Shown in pieces: positions 8,298-17,763 of a stretch of DNA of 64,000 bases. Under the pieces are notes generated by a model that made no database searches, was not told the DNA's origin, and was given only the letters and a program-made list of their open reading frames with translations. Every line of letters starts with the position of its first letter. Position 1 is the stretch's first letter. Source of the DNA: Roseburia sp. Its GTDB lineage: Bacteria; Bacillota; Clostridia; Lachnospirales; Lachnospiraceae. Position numbers and translations under genes: made by a program. The stretch lies in contig JAMPFC010000002.1 of the NCBI GenBank assembly GCA_023664685.1, forward strand, positions 1 to 64,000. The letters are read 5' to 3'.

Positions 8298-9776
8298 ATG
8301 GACAGCGGATATAATGTGTATGAAGATATAAACAAAAGAACCGGGGGAGAAATATATCTGGGGGTCGTAGGGCCGGTGCGGACGGGGAAAAGTACATTTA
8401 TCAAAAATTTTATGGAGATCATGGTCATTCCGGAACTGGAAGATGAGGGAGAGCGAAAGAGGACGATCGATGAACTTCCACAGTCTTCGGATGGCAAGAC
8501 GATCATGACGACAGAACCGAAATTCATACCGAAGGACGGGGCGTCGATTACGCTTCCAAGCGGCGCCATCGGGCGCATCCGTCTGATCGACTGTGTGGGC
8601 TTTGTCGTGAAGGACGCAGTCGGTTATATGGAGGAGGAGAAGGAGAGGTTAGTAAAAACGCCGTGGTCGCCGCAGGAAATCCCATTTACAAAAGCCGCAG
8701 AACTTGGGACGAGGAAGGTGATCAATGAACACTCCAATATCGGTGTAATCGTGACGACAGACGGGAGTTTTACAGAACTGTCGAGAGAGCAGTATATGGA
8801 GGGAGAGGAGCAGACCGTTTCCGAGTGTAAAAAGTCGGGCAAGCCGACGATCATCATATTGAATACGGTCAATCCCCATTCGGATACAGCCAGAACCTTA
8901 GCGGAGGAAATGGAAGCACGGTATGGCATGAGTGTTCTGCCCCTGAACTGTAAGAAGCTGAAAAAGGAGGATGTGTATCTTATCATGGAAACGATTTTGT
9001 CAGATTTTCCGATTGGAAGAATCAATTTCTTTCTACCAAAGTGGGTGGAGTTTCTTGACAGGGATCACTGGCTGAAAAAAGACCTTCTCGAGCAGTGCCG
9101 GGATATGCTTATGAACATGAAGGTCATGAAGGATGTGACCAAAGAGAGCCTTAGTCTGGAGGCGGATTATATCAAGGGCTCCTACATACAGGATAAACAG
9201 TTAGAAAATGGGCAGGTAAATATTTCCGTCGAATTTGAAGAACATTATTATTATGAAATATTAAGCGACATGATCGGGACGCCGATCACGGGAGAATATG
9301 AACTGATCGCCACGTTAAAAGAACTCGCTGGCAAGCGTGCCGAATTTGAATCAATCGGTACTGCGTGCGAACAGGTAAAAGGAAAAGGGTATGGCATCGT
9401 GACGCCGACAATGGAGGAAATCGAGATTGCCGATCCGGAGCTGATCAAACATGGAAATAAATATGGCGTGAAGATCCGTGCGGTCTGTCCGTCCCTGCAT
9501 CTTATACAGGCAAATATCGAGACAGAGATTGCGCCGATCGTCGGGAGTGAGGAGCAGGCAAAAGATCTGATCGAATACATCGAATCCAACAGCAAGGAAA
9601 ACCCGGATGGGATTTTTGATACGAATATATTTGGCAAGACGATCCGTCAGCTTGTAGACGACGGGATCATGAATAAAGTAAACCGTCTCACAGAGGAGAG
9701 TCAGGTGAAGCTTCAGGATACGATCCAGAAGGTGGTAAATGATTCCAATGGGGGACTTGTCTGTATCATCATCTAG
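8298..9776 (+). CDS. spoIVA: stage IV sporulation protein A, spore coat morphogenetic ATPase
   Basis: SpoIVA polymerises on the forespore surface by ATP hydrolysis and forms the basement layer of the spore coat. The protein is 492 aa, the same length as the B. subtilis protein. It has the Walker A motif GPVRTGKST near residue 27, preceded by the typical opening YNVYEDINKRTGG, a Walker-B-like LIDCVGFVVKDAVGY, and the family's C-terminal end GGLVCIII, which is needed for membrane attachment in the family. It is a monocistronic unit with a sigma-E-like promoter upstream and a strong terminator downstream. It shows that the host, or its recent ancestor, makes endospores. Confidence 0.97.
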   Translation: MDSGYNVYEDINKRTGGEIYLGVVGPVRTGKSTFIKNFMEIMVIPELEDEGERKRTIDELPQSSDGKTIMTTEPKFIPKDGASITLPSGAIGRIRLIDCVGFVVKDAVGYMEEEKERLVKTPWSPQEIPFTKAAELGTRKVINEHSNIGVIVTTDGSFTELSREQYMEGEEQTVSECKKSGKPTIIILNTVNPHSDTARTLAEEMEARYGMSVLPLNCKKLKKEDVYLIMETILSDFPIGRINFFLPKWVEFLDRDHWLKKDLLEQCRDMLMNMKVMKDVTKESLSLEADYIKGSYIQDKQLENGQVNISVEFEEHYYYEILSDMIGTPITGEYELIATLKELAGKRAEFESIGTACEQVKGKGYGIVTPTMEEIEIADPELIKHGNKYGVKIRAVCPSLHLIQANIETEIAPIVGSEEQAKDLIEYIESNSKENPDGIFDTNIFGKTIRQLVDDGIMNKVNRLTEESQVKLQDTIQKVVNDSNGGLVCIII

Positions 9777-9800
9777 TACAATAAAAAATATTTGTGTAAA

Positions 9801-9832
9801 AAGGTGCGCAAGTTTCTGGCCGCACCTTTTTT
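9801..9832 (+). terminator. rho-independent terminator after spoIVA
   Basis: Perfect 8 bp stem AAGGTGCG/CGCACCTT with a 12-base loop, followed by a T run. It lies inside a possible upstream extension of the hydrogenase reading frame and so argues for the later start at 9897. Confidence 0.85.
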
Positions 9833-9896
9833 GTATAAACCTTCGTTTTTTCTGGATACTAATAAAAAAGATATGCAGAGAAAGGGAAGACGCAAT

Positions 9897-11111
9897 ATGA
9901 CTTTTGAAGAATTATATCACAGGGTATTGAAAGACCGGTTAGATGGGACGGAAGTAAAAGGGCGGTTTCCGGAAAAAAAACTGGATTGTCTGCTGCATCC
10001 CGAAAAACATCCGCTCGTCTGGAAAAATGAACCGTGTGACTGCAGCGATGCAAAATGTGTGACAGCTTGTATGTTCCAAGCGTTAGAGATCAAAGAGGGA
10101 AATGTAACGCTGAATCCGGATAAATGCGTGGGATGTGCAAGGTGTATCGAGGCGTGCGAGGCAAAAAACCTTACGTTTAGTCATGATGCAGTAAAAGCGG
10201 TGGAGATATTAAAAACGTCGGACAAGCCGGTGTATGCGCTGATGGCTCCGGCTTATATCGGCCAGTTTGGAAAAGAGGCGACACCGGACAAGTTAAGGAG
10301 TGCGCTAAAAGGAATGGGATTTACCGGGATGATCGAGGTAGCTGCGTTTGCGGATATTTTAACGCTTAAGGAATCACTTGAATTTTGTACGAATGTCAAT
10401 CATAAAGAGGGATTTCAGCTCACAAGCTGTTGTTGTCCGATCTGGATTTCCATGATCCGCAAGGATTTTAAAAAAATTGCCGGTCATCTGCCGGCCGCAG
10501 TCTCGCCGATGATCGCCTGTGGGAGAATTGCCAAAAAACTCCATGAGGGATGCCGGACGATCTTTATCGGCCCGTGTATGGCGAAAAAGGCAGAGATTCG
10601 GGAACCAGATCTTATCGGGGATATCGACTGTGTTCTGACTTTTCAGGAACTTCAGGATATCTTTGATGCGCTGGAGGTGGATTTTGTCCGGATGGAGGAG
10701 GATAAAAACGAGCATTCGGCTGCCGCCGGGCGGATGTATGCACGGACAGGAGGCGTAAGTCAGGCGGTGAAGGAATGTGTAGACAGCATTGACCCGGAGT
10801 ACCCGGTAGCTCCTGTGTGCGCCTGTGGTGTGCCGGAGTGCAAAAAAATGCTTCAGGAGATCTTGGACGGGCATGTGGATGGAAACTTTTTTGAGGGAAT
10901 GGCATGTCCCGGCGGGTGTGTGGGAGGCCCGAAGCGAAACATTGACACAGAAGAGGCGGCAAGACTGGTAGATCAGTATGCCGGCGAGGCGAAGTACCGG
11001 ACGCCGGGCGAAAATCCGTATGTTCTTGACCTGATCAAGCGTCTTGGCTTTCAGACGGTAGAAGATTTTATTGAAAACAGCCATATACTGACGAGGGATT
11101 TTCTCAGCTAG
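9897..11111 (+). CDS. monomeric [FeFe]-hydrogenase-type protein
   Basis: A 404-aa iron-sulfur protein. Near the N-terminus there are two ferredoxin-like clusters (CDCSDAKCVTAC and CVGCARCIEAC). These are followed by the H-cluster motifs: L1 TSCCCPIW, L2 IGPCMAKKAE and L3 EGMACPGGCVGG. All cysteines expected for the catalytic H-cluster appear to be present, so proton reduction or hydrogen oxidation is plausible. There is no PAS or kinase domain and no longer N-terminal cluster set, so it is a short form. Some short forms are thought to be sensory rather than bulk-metabolic enzymes, and that choice cannot be made here. Start at ATG 9897, behind AAAGGGA and downstream of the spoIVA terminator. 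Confidence 0.88.
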   Translation: MTFEELYHRVLKDRLDGTEVKGRFPEKKLDCLLHPEKHPLVWKNEPCDCSDAKCVTACMFQALEIKEGNVTLNPDKCVGCARCIEACEAKNLTFSHDAVKAVEILKTSDKPVYALMAPAYIGQFGKEATPDKLRSALKGMGFTGMIEVAAFADILTLKESLEFCTNVNHKEGFQLTSCCCPIWISMIRKDFKKIAGHLPAAVSPMIACGRIAKKLHEGCRTIFIGPCMAKKAEIREPDLIGDIDCVLTFQELQDIFDALEVDFVRMEEDKNEHSAAAGRMYARTGGVSQAVKECVDSIDPEYPVAPVCACGVPECKKMLQEILDGHVDGNFFEGMACPGGCVGGPKRNIDTEEAARLVDQYAGEAKYRTPGENPYVLDLIKRLGFQTVEDFIENSHILTRDFLS

Positions 11112-11184
11112 TAGAAAATTTTTTGAAAAATTTTAAAAAAGATTTAAAAAAATGGGAAATTTTTACCAAAAAACGCAGTTGCCC

Positions 11185-11213
11185 TTGACAATCCGTGTCT
11201 ACATTGTTATAAT
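11185..11213 (+). promoter_or_regulatory. consensus sigma-A promoter
   Basis: TTGACA, 17 bp, TATAAT, with an extended TGn before the -10 box. It is essentially consensus and should be a strong vegetative promoter for the NlpC/P60 gene, giving a leader of about 75 nt. Confidence 0.9.
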
Positions 11214-11293
11214 CCTATTAAATATATGTAACAAAATCGTAATAAATGTAACGGTAACTATACAGCTATTGATTTTGGAGAGGGTAGTAAAAG

Positions 11294-12514
11294 ATGAAGA
11301 TATTAAATAAAAGATACGTAAAATTTGCAGTAGCAGGCATTGTTGCTGCGGGGGTTCTTTCCATTCCGGCGAGGGCGGCGATCCTTAAGGTTGCCTCGGA
11401 ACAGCCGATCGCGGGTGCAAATGTCGTTGTCGAGGAATATTGTGAAAATGTTGCAAATGGAACGGTATCCGGACAGGCGGTAGATGTGGCAGCACCCGAA
11501 GAGTCGGCGGCGCCGATTCAGCCGGAGGCGACAGAAGCACCGGCGGAGGAGAAAGAGGATGAGCATGTAAAGCTTAATCTGAATTACAGCAGGCTTGGTA
11601 TTGCAAGCAAAGTGGATACGTACCTGAATGTCAGGAAGAAGCCATCGGAGAGCGCAAAGATCGTTGGTAAGATGACGAAAAATGCGGGTTGCCATATCTA
11701 CAAAGTGAAAAAAGGATGGGCAAAGATGGTTTCCGGAAATGTCACCGGATGGGTAAAGGCAAAATATATCGTGACGGATGAAAAGGCAGAAAAACTTGCG
11801 ACAAAAGTAGGACGCGAGTGTGTGGAGATCAATACAAATTCTCTCAGGGTAAGAGCACTCCCGACAACGGATGCACCGATTTATTCTGTCGTATCTGAGG
11901 GAGAAGAATTTGTGATCCGCAAGCAGAATGTCACAATGAATTTTGTCAATAAGATCATTAAAAAGCAGGATATTTCAAAAGAGGCGATCAAGCGTGCCGG
12001 CGGCATGGAGGCGATCGAGGCAGATCTTGCAAACTGGATTTGTATTACCGTAGATAATGAGTATGCCTTTGTGGCAAAAGAATATATTACAGAGCATTAT
12101 TCCCTGAAAAGAGCAGTGAAGGTTGGTACGCTTTCTGCCAGTGAGTCGGGCGGAGTATCTTCCAGTCAGGCTTCCATCGCAGAATATGCCAAACAGTTCC
12201 TCGGCAACCGTTATGTATGGGGCGGTTCCAGCCTGACAGGCGGTACGGATTGTTCTGGCTTTACGATGAGCCTCTATGCAAGATACGGACACTCCCTTCC
12301 GCATAATGCGGCGGCACAGGCAGGTGTGACAAGAAGCGTGTCCTCGCCGAAGCCGGGAGACCTGTTCTTCTACAGCAATGGAAGCCGGATCAACCATGTG
12401 GCAATGTATATCGGAAGCGGGCTTGTGATCCATGCAAGTAACCCAAGCGACGGAATCAAGATTTCCAATGCTTACTACAGACATCCGGTGAAGATCGGCC
12501 GTGTGATGAACTGA
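11294..12514 (+). CDS. secreted peptidoglycan hydrolase: SH3 domains plus NlpC/P60
   Basis: A 406-aa exported cell-wall hydrolase. The N-terminus is basic then hydrophobic and ends near PARAA, a plausible signal peptidase I site. A low-complexity Ala/Glu/Pro region follows (NGTVSGQAVDVAAP onward), then two SH3-like wall-binding segments (LNVRKKPSESAKIVGKMTKN; SLRVRALPTTDAPIYSVVSE). The C-terminal NlpC/P60 domain has the catalytic Cys in TDCSGFTMSLY and the His in INHVAMYIGSG, with a third polar residue in VIHAS. Family members cut within the stem peptide, usually D-Glu to diamino acid bonds. The near-consensus promoter suggests a housekeeping role in wall turnover. Confidence 0.92.
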   Translation: MKILNKRYVKFAVAGIVAAGVLSIPARAAILKVASEQPIAGANVVVEEYCENVANGTVSGQAVDVAAPEESAAPIQPEATEAPAEEKEDEHVKLNLNYSRLGIASKVDTYLNVRKKPSESAKIVGKMTKNAGCHIYKVKKGWAKMVSGNVTGWVKAKYIVTDEKAEKLATKVGRECVEINTNSLRVRALPTTDAPIYSVVSEGEEFVIRKQNVTMNFVNKIIKKQDISKEAIKRAGGMEAIEADLANWICITVDNEYAFVAKEYITEHYSLKRAVKVGTLSASESGGVSSSQASIAEYAKQFLGNRYVWGGSSLTGGTDCSGFTMSLYARYGHSLPHNAAAQAGVTRSVSSPKPGDLFFYSNGSRINHVAMYIGSGLVIHASNPSDGIKISNAYYRHPVKIGRVMN

Positions 12515-12587
12515 TTTACCGTTTAAAGGAATAGAATACGCAAAAACTGTTCATAATACAGATAAAACTTTTTCGGGAGGAATCTGC

Positions 12588-13178
12588 ATGAGAAAGAGAT
12601 ATCTGTTTATGAGCAGTTTTTTTATCATCGGAACGATTTTTACACTTGTTTTTTTCCTGAGTTATAAATCCTATGATAAGGAAAGGGAAGAAATCCAGAG
12701 GGAAGAGGTTCATACCGTGGATACGGTGAAGGAACTGCGGGTCAATGACACGATGAAATACGTCGTGGAAAGCTACGACGGGACTACAGGTGTAGTGACG
12801 AGCGGTGAGGAGACGATACCGGCGGAGCTTGCGGGAAAGACAAGAAAAGAGGTAGAAGCTTATATTACAGAGTACAACCAGACGCTTTCCGAAAATAAGT
12901 CAGTGGAGGAGCCGGATCATCTGGAACTGATTTCCTTTTCCAAAGATAAGCTCGTGGTGAGGGAGACGTATTCGGGGGAAGAGGAGGAGAAGGGATTTTT
13001 TCTTAAGTTGGAAAATGAAGAAGTCGTGATCTTTCACAACGACATGGTGACGCCGTACGAGTACACCGGGATTCGGGGAGAGGTTCTTCCGGAGAACGAA
13101 AGGGAGATGCTTTTAGCCGGATATTTTGTGGAAGATGAGAAAGAATTGTATTCGGTATTGGAGAATTTGTCTAGTTAA
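12588..13178 (+). CDS. membrane-anchored protein, possibly BofC-C-terminal-domain-like
   Basis: A 196-aa protein with one N-terminal membrane anchor (residues about 7-27) and an otherwise acidic, soluble exterior. The C-terminal stretch FFLKLENEEVVIFHNDMV, then ELYSVLENLSS, resembles a domain often labelled BofC C-terminal in clostridia. I hold that only loosely. The GGGAGG site is 8-13 bp ahead of the ATG. It follows the wall hydrolase on the same strand with 73 bp between them and no clear terminator, so it may be read through from there. Confidence 0.6.
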   Translation: MRKRYLFMSSFFIIGTIFTLVFFLSYKSYDKEREEIQREEVHTVDTVKELRVNDTMKYVVESYDGTTGVVTSGEETIPAELAGKTRKEVEAYITEYNQTLSENKSVEEPDHLELISFSKDKLVVRETYSGEEEEKGFFLKLENEEVVIFHNDMVTPYEYTGIRGEVLPENEREMLLAGYFVEDEKELYSVLENLSS

Positions 13179-13191
13179 TCCGGCGGGAGTG

Positions 13192-13200
13192 TGTTATACT
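13192..13200 (+). promoter_or_regulatory. possible extended -10 promoter for the flavoprotein run
   Basis: TGTTATACT is an extended -10 match, but no -35 hexamer is seen at 16-18 bp. It lies 64 bp ahead of the ATG at 13264 and would exclude longer starts of that gene. Confidence 0.35.
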
Positions 13201-13263
13201 ATATATGTTTGTGGCCACAGGATACAGAAATTCGCGATAAACCGCTCAGAAATGGGGATTACT

Positions 13264-14436
13264 ATGGAACATCATGAGATTATCATTGCAGGGGCCGGGG
13301 CGGCAGGCTTGATGTGTGCTTATCTTCTTGGACGACAGGGACATGACGTCCTTCTCCTCGAGAAAAATGCTTCGGCTGGCAGGAAGCTTTTAGCGACCGG
13401 GAACGGAAGATGCAATTTTACAAACCGCCATATGTCTCCGGAATGTTATTATGGAGACCGAAAATTTATCGAAGAGATTTTGGGACGCTTTCAGACAGAG
13501 GATGCGATCGGGCTATTTGAACAACTCGGCATTTATCACCGGGAGCGGGATGGTTATTGTTATCCCTACAGCGGGCAAGCCTCTACAGTTGTAGAACTAT
13601 TGGAGAAATCATGCAGGGAGGCGGGCGTCCGGTTTTTATTTGATACTAGAGTATCCCGGATCGTACATAAAAAAGAGAAAAATGGAAAAGAAAATTATGA
13701 GGTTGCCTGCAAAAATAATATTTGTTTTTCCTGCGGCAGACTCATATTGGCTACGGGCGGAAAAGCGTGTGCAGAACTTGGAGGAGACGGAAGCGGGTAT
13801 AAGCTTTCCCGGAGCCTCTCCCATCATGTGACAGAGATATTTCCGGGGCTGACTGGATTAAAAGCATCCGGGAAGGAATGGAAGCAGCTTTCGGGCGTGC
13901 GGATGCAGGGAAAGGTTTCGCTTTATGTAGAAGGGGATTTTATAAAGAGTGAGGTTGGTGAAATCCAGATCGTAAAAGATGGGATTTCCGGGATTCCTGT
14001 TTTTCAGCTTTGCCGCCTTGCTGCGGGGGCGCTTTCTGCGGGAAAAGAAGTGCGGTGCGTGATCGACTTTTTGCCGGAATGGGAAGAAGAGCTAGTGGAA
14101 AAATGGCTTTTCATACAAGGAGAGGAGAAGCTTCAGGGGCTTGTCAATCAGAAATGGGTTCCGGTCATCCGAAAGCGTGCCAAAGAGCTAGAGGAGATTT
14201 CCCGACTTTTAAAAAATTACGAAGTGGTCATTACGGATACGTTTGGGTTAGAGAGAGCGCAGGTCACAGCAGGAGGCGTGCCGGCAGAGGAAATCGACCC
14301 GGGGACGATGCAGTCGAAACTCCACAAAAATCTTTTTTTGTTGGGGGAGCTGATTGATGTGGACGGAATATGCGGAGGATACAATCTGCATTTTGCATGG
14401 GGGACAGCGTATTTATGCGCAGAGGCGATCGGATAG
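13264..14436 (+). CDS. FAD-dependent oxidoreductase, HI0933/YhiN-like flavoprotein
   Basis: A 390-residue flavoprotein of the HI0933 family. It opens with the dinucleotide-binding motif IIIAGAGAAGLMCAYLL. The family signature LLATGNGRCNFTN follows near residue 42, and the C-terminal FAD contact region reads GELIDVDGICGGYNLHFAWG. I started at ATG 13264, after a GGGG stretch, because longer versions overlap the putative promoter and the preceding gene. The physiological substrate of most of this family is unknown. Some gut members reduce unsaturated bile-acid intermediates, but nothing here shows that. It sits 21 bp upstream of a second flavoprotein. Confidence 0.85.
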   Translation: MEHHEIIIAGAGAAGLMCAYLLGRQGHDVLLLEKNASAGRKLLATGNGRCNFTNRHMSPECYYGDRKFIEEILGRFQTEDAIGLFEQLGIYHRERDGYCYPYSGQASTVVELLEKSCREAGVRFLFDTRVSRIVHKKEKNGKENYEVACKNNICFSCGRLILATGGKACAELGGDGSGYKLSRSLSHHVTEIFPGLTGLKASGKEWKQLSGVRMQGKVSLYVEGDFIKSEVGEIQIVKDGISGIPVFQLCRLAAGALSAGKEVRCVIDFLPEWEEELVEKWLFIQGEEKLQGLVNQKWVPVIRKRAKELEEISRLLKNYEVVITDTFGLERAQVTAGGVPAEEIDPGTMQSKLHKNLFLLGELIDVDGICGGYNLHFAWGTAYLCAEAIG

Positions 14437-14457
14437 ATCATAAGAAGGAGAAAACGG

Positions 14458-16104
14458 ATGCTGCAGTACAGCCAATGTAAAATTGATTACCGGAACGATA
14501 CACCGGGGGAATTAAGAAGAACACTCGCCGGCAGGCTTCAGATCAAAGAGAGTGATCTGCAGGGACTTTGTATTAAGCGAAAAAGTGTGGACGCCAGAAA
14601 AAAACCACAAATCTATTTTAATTATTCGGTTGTCTTTTCTTATAAGGATGAGAAAGAACTTCTGCATAAGAACCGGAAAGATAAAAATCTCAGGGAGTAT
14701 ATCCCCCAGCCGGATCTGCGGGAGACGATACATAATCATAAGGCAGAGACAGAGGAAAAAATTGTCATCATCGGTTCAGGCCCGGCGGGTCTGTTCTGCG
14801 CTTATTTTCTTGCACTTTGCGGGAGAAAACCGGTCATCATCGAGCGGGGAGCGCCGATGTGGGAACGGGTGGGATGCGTGGAGCGCTTCTGGCGGGAAGG
14901 GAGTTTAGACCCAGAGACAAATGTTTCTTTTGGCGAGGGCGGAGCGGGAACATTTTCGGATGGTAAACTCAATACCGGTGTGAAAGATCATACCGGAAAA
15001 AAGAAATTTATCCTTGATACATTTGTAGAACACGGCGCCCCGGAGGAGATCCGGTATCTTGCCAAACCGCATATCGGGACAGATGAACTGCGGGAAGTTA
15101 TGATATCCATGCGGGAAACGATCACAGAGATGGGTGGGACGTATCTATTTCATACGAAATTCACCGGATTTGTATCGGAAAAGCCAGAACCGGTTTCCGG
15201 TGAAAGGAAGCGGCAGATCAAAGCGGTGGAGACAGTAGACCGGCAGGGGAAGAAAGAACAGATCGCCTGTGACCGGTGCGTCCTTGCGATCGGACACAGT
15301 GCCAGAGACACATTTGCCGAACTGCACGGAGAGGGAATTGCGATGGAGGCGAAGCCTTTTGCAGTGGGAGTCCGGGTGGAACACCCCCAAAAATGGCTTA
15401 ATGAGAGACAGTATGGCATAAATGATGACAGACTTCCGGCAGCCGATTATAAGCTCACCGGGAAAACATCAGATGGAAGGGGTGTGTATAGTTTCTGCAT
15501 GTGTCCGGGCGGTTATGTGGTCAATGCCTCGACAGAAGAAGGCGGTACGGTGATAAATGGAATGAGCAATCATGCCAGAGACGCAAAAAATGCAAATAGT
15601 GCGATCGTTGTCACGGTGGATGAGAGAGATTTTGGCGGCGGAGATGTTTTGGCGGGAGTGGAATTTCAGAGGAAGCTTGAGAAAAGTACATTCCGTGCCG
15701 GAAAAGGAAATGTTCCGGTACAGCGGTTTGAAGATTTCCAAAATGGCGTACCTACGACCGAGCTAGGGGAGACGAAACCATGTGTGAAAGGAAAATTTGT
15801 ACTGTCAGATCTAAAAAAAATATTGCCCTCTTATATTTCAAATGGTATTATTGAAGGTATGAGACAGTTTGGCATAAAGATGGAAGGCTTTGACGTGCCG
15901 GATACGCTCTTACTCGGAACGGAGACGAGAACGTCTTCGCCGGTCAGGATCTTACGGGATGGAGATTTCCAGTCGGAGAGCATAAGCGGCGTCTATCCAT
16001 GCGGCGAGGGAGCCGGGTATGCAGGCGGAATCATGTCAGCGGCGATGGATGGCATCCGTGTGGCAGTGCAGATCGTCAGTGAAAGGAATCAGAAAGAGGA
16101 ATGA
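14458..16104 (+). CDS. FAD-dependent dehydrogenase-like protein (COG2509-type)
   Basis: A 548-aa protein. An N-terminal region of about 95 residues (YSQCKIDYRNDTPGELRRTL, then LCIKRKSVDARKKPQIYFNY) is typical of the family of long uncharacterised flavoproteins. It is followed by an FAD-binding Rossmann motif IVIIGSGPAGLFCAYFLALC. Later motifs include NVSFGEGGAGTFSDGKLNTG, YSFCMCPGGYVVNAS and CGEGAGYAGGIMSAAMDG. AAGGAG lies 8 bp ahead of the ATG. Its stop overlaps the proB start by 4 bp (ATGA), so the two are translationally coupled. Function is not known; coupling to proline synthesis genes may be only operonic convenience. Confidence 0.82.
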   Translation: MLQYSQCKIDYRNDTPGELRRTLAGRLQIKESDLQGLCIKRKSVDARKKPQIYFNYSVVFSYKDEKELLHKNRKDKNLREYIPQPDLRETIHNHKAETEEKIVIIGSGPAGLFCAYFLALCGRKPVIIERGAPMWERVGCVERFWREGSLDPETNVSFGEGGAGTFSDGKLNTGVKDHTGKKKFILDTFVEHGAPEEIRYLAKPHIGTDELREVMISMRETITEMGGTYLFHTKFTGFVSEKPEPVSGERKRQIKAVETVDRQGKKEQIACDRCVLAIGHSARDTFAELHGEGIAMEAKPFAVGVRVEHPQKWLNERQYGINDDRLPAADYKLTGKTSDGRGVYSFCMCPGGYVVNASTEEGGTVINGMSNHARDAKNANSAIVVTVDERDFGGGDVLAGVEFQRKLEKSTFRAGKGNVPVQRFEDFQNGVPTTELGETKPCVKGKFVLSDLKKILPSYISNGIIEGMRQFGIKMEGFDVPDTLLLGTETRTSSPVRILRDGDFQSESISGVYPCGEGAGYAGGIMSAAMDGIRVAVQIVSERNQKEE

Positions 16105-16934
16105 GAAATAACTTCAAAGATAAAAAAAGGATCGTATTTAAGGTGGGGACGTCCACGATCACCCACGAGGAGACCGGCGGGCTTGACCTCGTGAAAATGG
16201 AAAAATTTATCCGGATACTTACGGATCTTCATAATCAGGGAAAAGATATCATCGTCGTTTCCTCCGGTGCGATCGGAGTGGGGAGACGGTCGCTTGGCTT
16301 GAAAGATAAGCCGGATACCATTTCCTTAAAACAGGCATGTGCGGCGATTGGACAGAGCCGCCTGATGACCGTTTACCAGAAATTATTTTCAGAATACAAT
16401 CAGTTTACCGCACAGATCCTGATGACAAAATTTACGATCGTCAACGATACGAGCAGGCATAATGCAAGAAATACATTTGAAGAGCTTCTTGCCCTCGGCG
16501 CAATTCCGATCGTCAATGAAAATGACACGGTGGCGACCGATGAGATCGATTTTGGAGATAACGATACGCTGTCGGCGATCGTGGCGGCGATCGCAGGTGC
16601 CGATCTTCTCGTGCTTTTAAGTGATATCGACGGGCTTTATACAGATGATCCGAACCGGAATGAGAAGGCGGAGTTTATTTCTTATGTGGAAAGTATCAGT
16701 GATGAGATGATCGAGATGGCAAAAGGGCCTTCTACCACGCTTGGCACCGGCGGCATGCGCGCGAAGCTCTATGCGGCGGGAATTGCCAACGATGCGGGGA
16801 CGGATATGGCGATCATCAATGGGGACGATATGGAAAATATCCTCCGGCTGATCAATGGGGACGAGATCGGAACGGTATTTAAGGCGCACAAGACCAGACA
16901 TTTTCATTTAAAGGAGTATTTGGAGAGAAAATGA
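16101..16934 (+). CDS. proB: glutamate 5-kinase
   Basis: First step of proline synthesis: ATP-dependent phosphorylation of glutamate to gamma-glutamyl phosphate, passed to ProA encoded 826 bp downstream. Amino acid kinase fold with FKVGTSTITHE, VVSSGAIGVGRRSLG, IPIVNENDTVATDEIDFGDN and LLSDIDGLYTDDP. At 277 aa it stops after the kinase domain and lacks the C-terminal PUA domain of the E. coli enzyme; this short form is common in Bacillota. It overlaps the previous and next genes by 4 bp each, indicating a tight operon. Confidence 0.95.
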   Translation: MRNNFKDKKRIVFKVGTSTITHEETGGLDLVKMEKFIRILTDLHNQGKDIIVVSSGAIGVGRRSLGLKDKPDTISLKQACAAIGQSRLMTVYQKLFSEYNQFTAQILMTKFTIVNDTSRHNARNTFEELLALGAIPIVNENDTVATDEIDFGDNDTLSAIVAAIAGADLLVLLSDIDGLYTDDPNRNEKAEFISYVESISDEMIEMAKGPSTTLGTGGMRAKLYAAGIANDAGTDMAIINGDDMENILRLINGDEIGTVFKAHKTRHFHLKEYLERK

Positions 16935-17140
16935 ATGACGAAAAAATAAACAGAATCAACGAATTGTATAAAAAGAAAAAGGCGGGGACGCTCACAGAGG
17001 AGGAAGCGAAGGAGCAGGCACTCTTGCGTGCCGAGTATATTGATGCGGTGAGAAATAATCTCCGGTCGACATTATCGAATGTCTCGATTCAGGAAAAAGA
17101 TGGGACGGTCACACCGCTGACCAAAAAGAAAAAGCACTAG
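16931..17140 (+). CDS. DUF896 / YnzC-family small cytoplasmic protein
   Basis: A 69-aa protein with the family pattern INRINELYKKKKAGTLTEEE and AEYIDAVRNNLRSTL, matching the UPF0291/DUF896 family, whose members form short helical hairpins. No molecular function is established. It is embedded in the proB-proA operon, overlapping proB by 4 bp. Confidence 0.9.
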   Translation: MNDEKINRINELYKKKKAGTLTEEEAKEQALLRAEYIDAVRNNLRSTLSNVSIQEKDGTVTPLTKKKKH

Positions 17141-17157
17141 AGAGGTTTGTTCAGGCG

Positions 17158-17763
17158 ATGGATAAGCAGGAGATTCGTAAAAAATTATTAGCGAAGCGGG
17201 ATGCTTTGGAGCCGGCATGGCGTCTGGAAGCTTCCCGGGATATGATGGAAAAAATTCTGGTCTCGGAATTATACCAGAGGGCAGAGATCATCTTATCGTA
17301 TTCCCCGATCCGCTCAGAGGCAGAGACTGGTTTTTTGAACCGGAGGGCGCTTGAGCAGGGAAAGAAGCTGTATCTTCCAAAGACTGATGTCCGGAACAAG
17401 CAGATGCATTTTTATCCTGTGGACGATCTGGCGTCTCTCCATGAGGGGTATCAGGGGATTTTGGAGCCGGAGGAAGCCGGAGAGCCAGATCGGATGTTTG
17501 CCGGGAAGACAAAAGGCAGCCGGGAGAGGGTTCTTATGATCATGCCCGGAGCCGGATTTGATGCAGACGGAAACCGGATGGGATATGGCGGCGGATATTA
17601 TGACCGCTATCTTTCCCGGTACGGAGAGTATCTGACTAGTATTTTTGCCGCTTTTTATGAGCAGAAGGTATTCTGTATACCGGTAGAGCCATTTGATAAA
17701 AAACCAGATCACATTATGACCCAAAGAGGGCTATTTGAAATAGAAGGAGGAGACAGGGTATGA
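17158..17763 (+). CDS. 5-formyltetrahydrofolate cyclo-ligase
   Basis: ATP-dependent conversion of 5-formyl-THF to 5,10-methenyl-THF, returning the stored folate to one-carbon metabolism. The 201-aa length is normal. The diagnostic motif [20 protein letters not shown] followed by YYDRYL is the nucleotide/folate-binding loop of the family, and the basic N-terminus [14 protein letters not shown] is typical. The end overlaps the proA start by 4 bp. Confidence 0.93.
   Translation: MDKQEIRKKLLAKRDALEPAWRLEASRDMMEKILVSELYQRAEIILSYSPIRSEAETGFLNRRALEQGKKLYLPKTDVRNKQMHFYPVDDLASLHEGYQGILEPEEAGEPDRMFAGKTKGSRERVLMIMPGAGFDADGNRMGYGGGYYDRYLSRYGEYLTSIFAAFYEQKVFCIPVEPFDKKPDHIMTQRGLFEIEGGDRV

Noticed and set aside
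16101..16934. Glutamate kinase without the PUA domain
   Set aside because: Short ProB proteins are normal in Bacillota, so this is not a truncation.
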